Below are positions 63,588-64,000 of a DNA stretch of 64,000 nucleotides, piece after piece. The stretch is from Adhaeribacter arboris. GTDB lineage: Bacteria > Bacteroidota > Bacteroidia > Cytophagales > Hymenobacteraceae. The notes beneath the pieces are model-generated. The model was not told where the DNA came from, did not search any database, and saw only the letters and a program-made list of their open reading frames with translations. Position 1 is the stretch's first letter, and the number at the start of each line of letters is the position of its first letter. Location of the stretch: positions 434,001 through 498,000 of the forward strand of contig NZ_PYFT01000001.1 of assembly GCF_003023845.1 (NCBI RefSeq), in the 5' to 3' direction. The translations under genes and the position numbers were made by a program.

Positions 63588-64000
63588 TGAAGAATCAGCT
63601 TTTTCCCAGAAAATTCCTGAAAGTTAGTTTGCCCATTCTATTACTGCTATTGGCTTTTACCTTATGGCAATGGACTAGTCGTACCGAAAAACTTTTTCGC
63701 ACCTTACCGGCTACTTCTACCAACATCCATTTTGCGAATATTATTAACCCGCCCGATTCCCTTACGGTGCTGGATTTTGAATACCTCTATAATGGCGGTG
63801 GGGTAGCTATTGGCGACATTAACAACGATGGTTTACAGGATATTTACTTTACCGGCAATTTGGTTTCGAGTAAATTATACCTGAACCGGGGCAACTTTAC
63901 ATTTGAAGACATAACCATTAAAGCCGGCGTAAGTACGCGTACCTGGGCCAACGGAGTGGTTATGGTCGATATTAATCAGGATGGTTACAAAGATATCTAC
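63588..64000 (+). CDS. FG-GAP/VCBS repeat protein, 5' part (cut by window end)
   Basis: At least 137 residues. An N-terminal membrane or signal segment (LPILLLLLAFTLWQW) is followed by FG-GAP repeats with calcium-type motifs (AIGDINNDGLQDIYFTGN and MVDINQDGYKDIY). CRTAC1/VCBS-type surface proteins commonly follow susCD pairs and may take part in substrate capture. Continues beyond base 64000. Confidence 0.85.

Noticed and set aside
1-64000. tRNA, rRNA or integron integrase genes
   Set aside because: None recognised in the window on either strand.

Overview
The window looks like chromosomal DNA of a Bacteroidota member of the order Cytophagales, most like Hymenobacteraceae (Adhaeribacter/Hymenobacter type). 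The evidence is a SusC/SusD pair, type IX secretion (T9SS) C-terminal sorting domains, many lipoproteins with an LTSC-like lipobox, TTTG-N19-TAnnTTTG promoters, 7TMR-DISM kinase and DUF6597-type AraC architectures, and AT-rich intergenic DNA around moderately GC-rich genes. Genus is inference; there is no rRNA or tRNA to test it.

Layout. 1-7.1 kb: two paralogous secreted polysaccharide lyases, each behind a duplicated ~900-bp leader with a sigma-54-like promoter and two tandem 17-bp palindromes, followed by a decayed GloVer-repeat/T9SS gene. 7.2-10.2 kb: a Crp-type regulator, a DUF4345 membrane protein, a DinB protein and a YdjC-like deacetylase, plus the second copy of a ~270-bp MITE-like element. 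10.8-12.9 kb: an IS1-family element that split an alpha/beta-hydrolase lipoprotein gene at codon 5, with an 8-bp target duplication. 13.3-16.8 kb: an outer-membrane-like protein, a T9SS S74-chaperone protein, and a decayed copy of the AraC + SnoaL cassette that is intact at 33.6-35.0 kb. 16.9-23.9 kb: an RND efflux operon (MarR/GbsR-like, TolC-like, membrane fusion protein, RND pump) with two matching operator palindromes and a TetR gene at its end. 23.9-38.5 kb: housekeeping and small genes on both strands, including a cold-shock protein, a GH3-beta-lactamase fusion, STAS-like small proteins, DinB, cupin and two AraC regulators.

38.6-44.8 kb is the most unusual region. It holds seven co-oriented (minus strand) small genes or fragments. 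Each stop codon lies within about 16 bases of a related imperfect palindrome with GCACAAC/GTTGTGC-like ends, except the gamma-glutamyltranspeptidase remnant, which has no element close behind its stop. This resembles an integron cassette array without an integrase. Contents are a Xre regulator with a DUF2975 remnant, a hypothetical, an acyltransferase, the gamma-glutamyltranspeptidase remnant, a secreted cupin, a putative abortive-infection (putAbiC-like) membrane protein and another hypothetical.

45-64 kb: envelope proteins, a 7TMR-DISM sensor kinase, an ethanolamine permease-EutB-EutC operon with no microcompartment genes, a T9SS subtilisin-like protease that shares a ~110-residue module with the two lyases, a Tat-exported amine oxidase, and a SusC-SusD-FG-GAP locus cut by the window edge.
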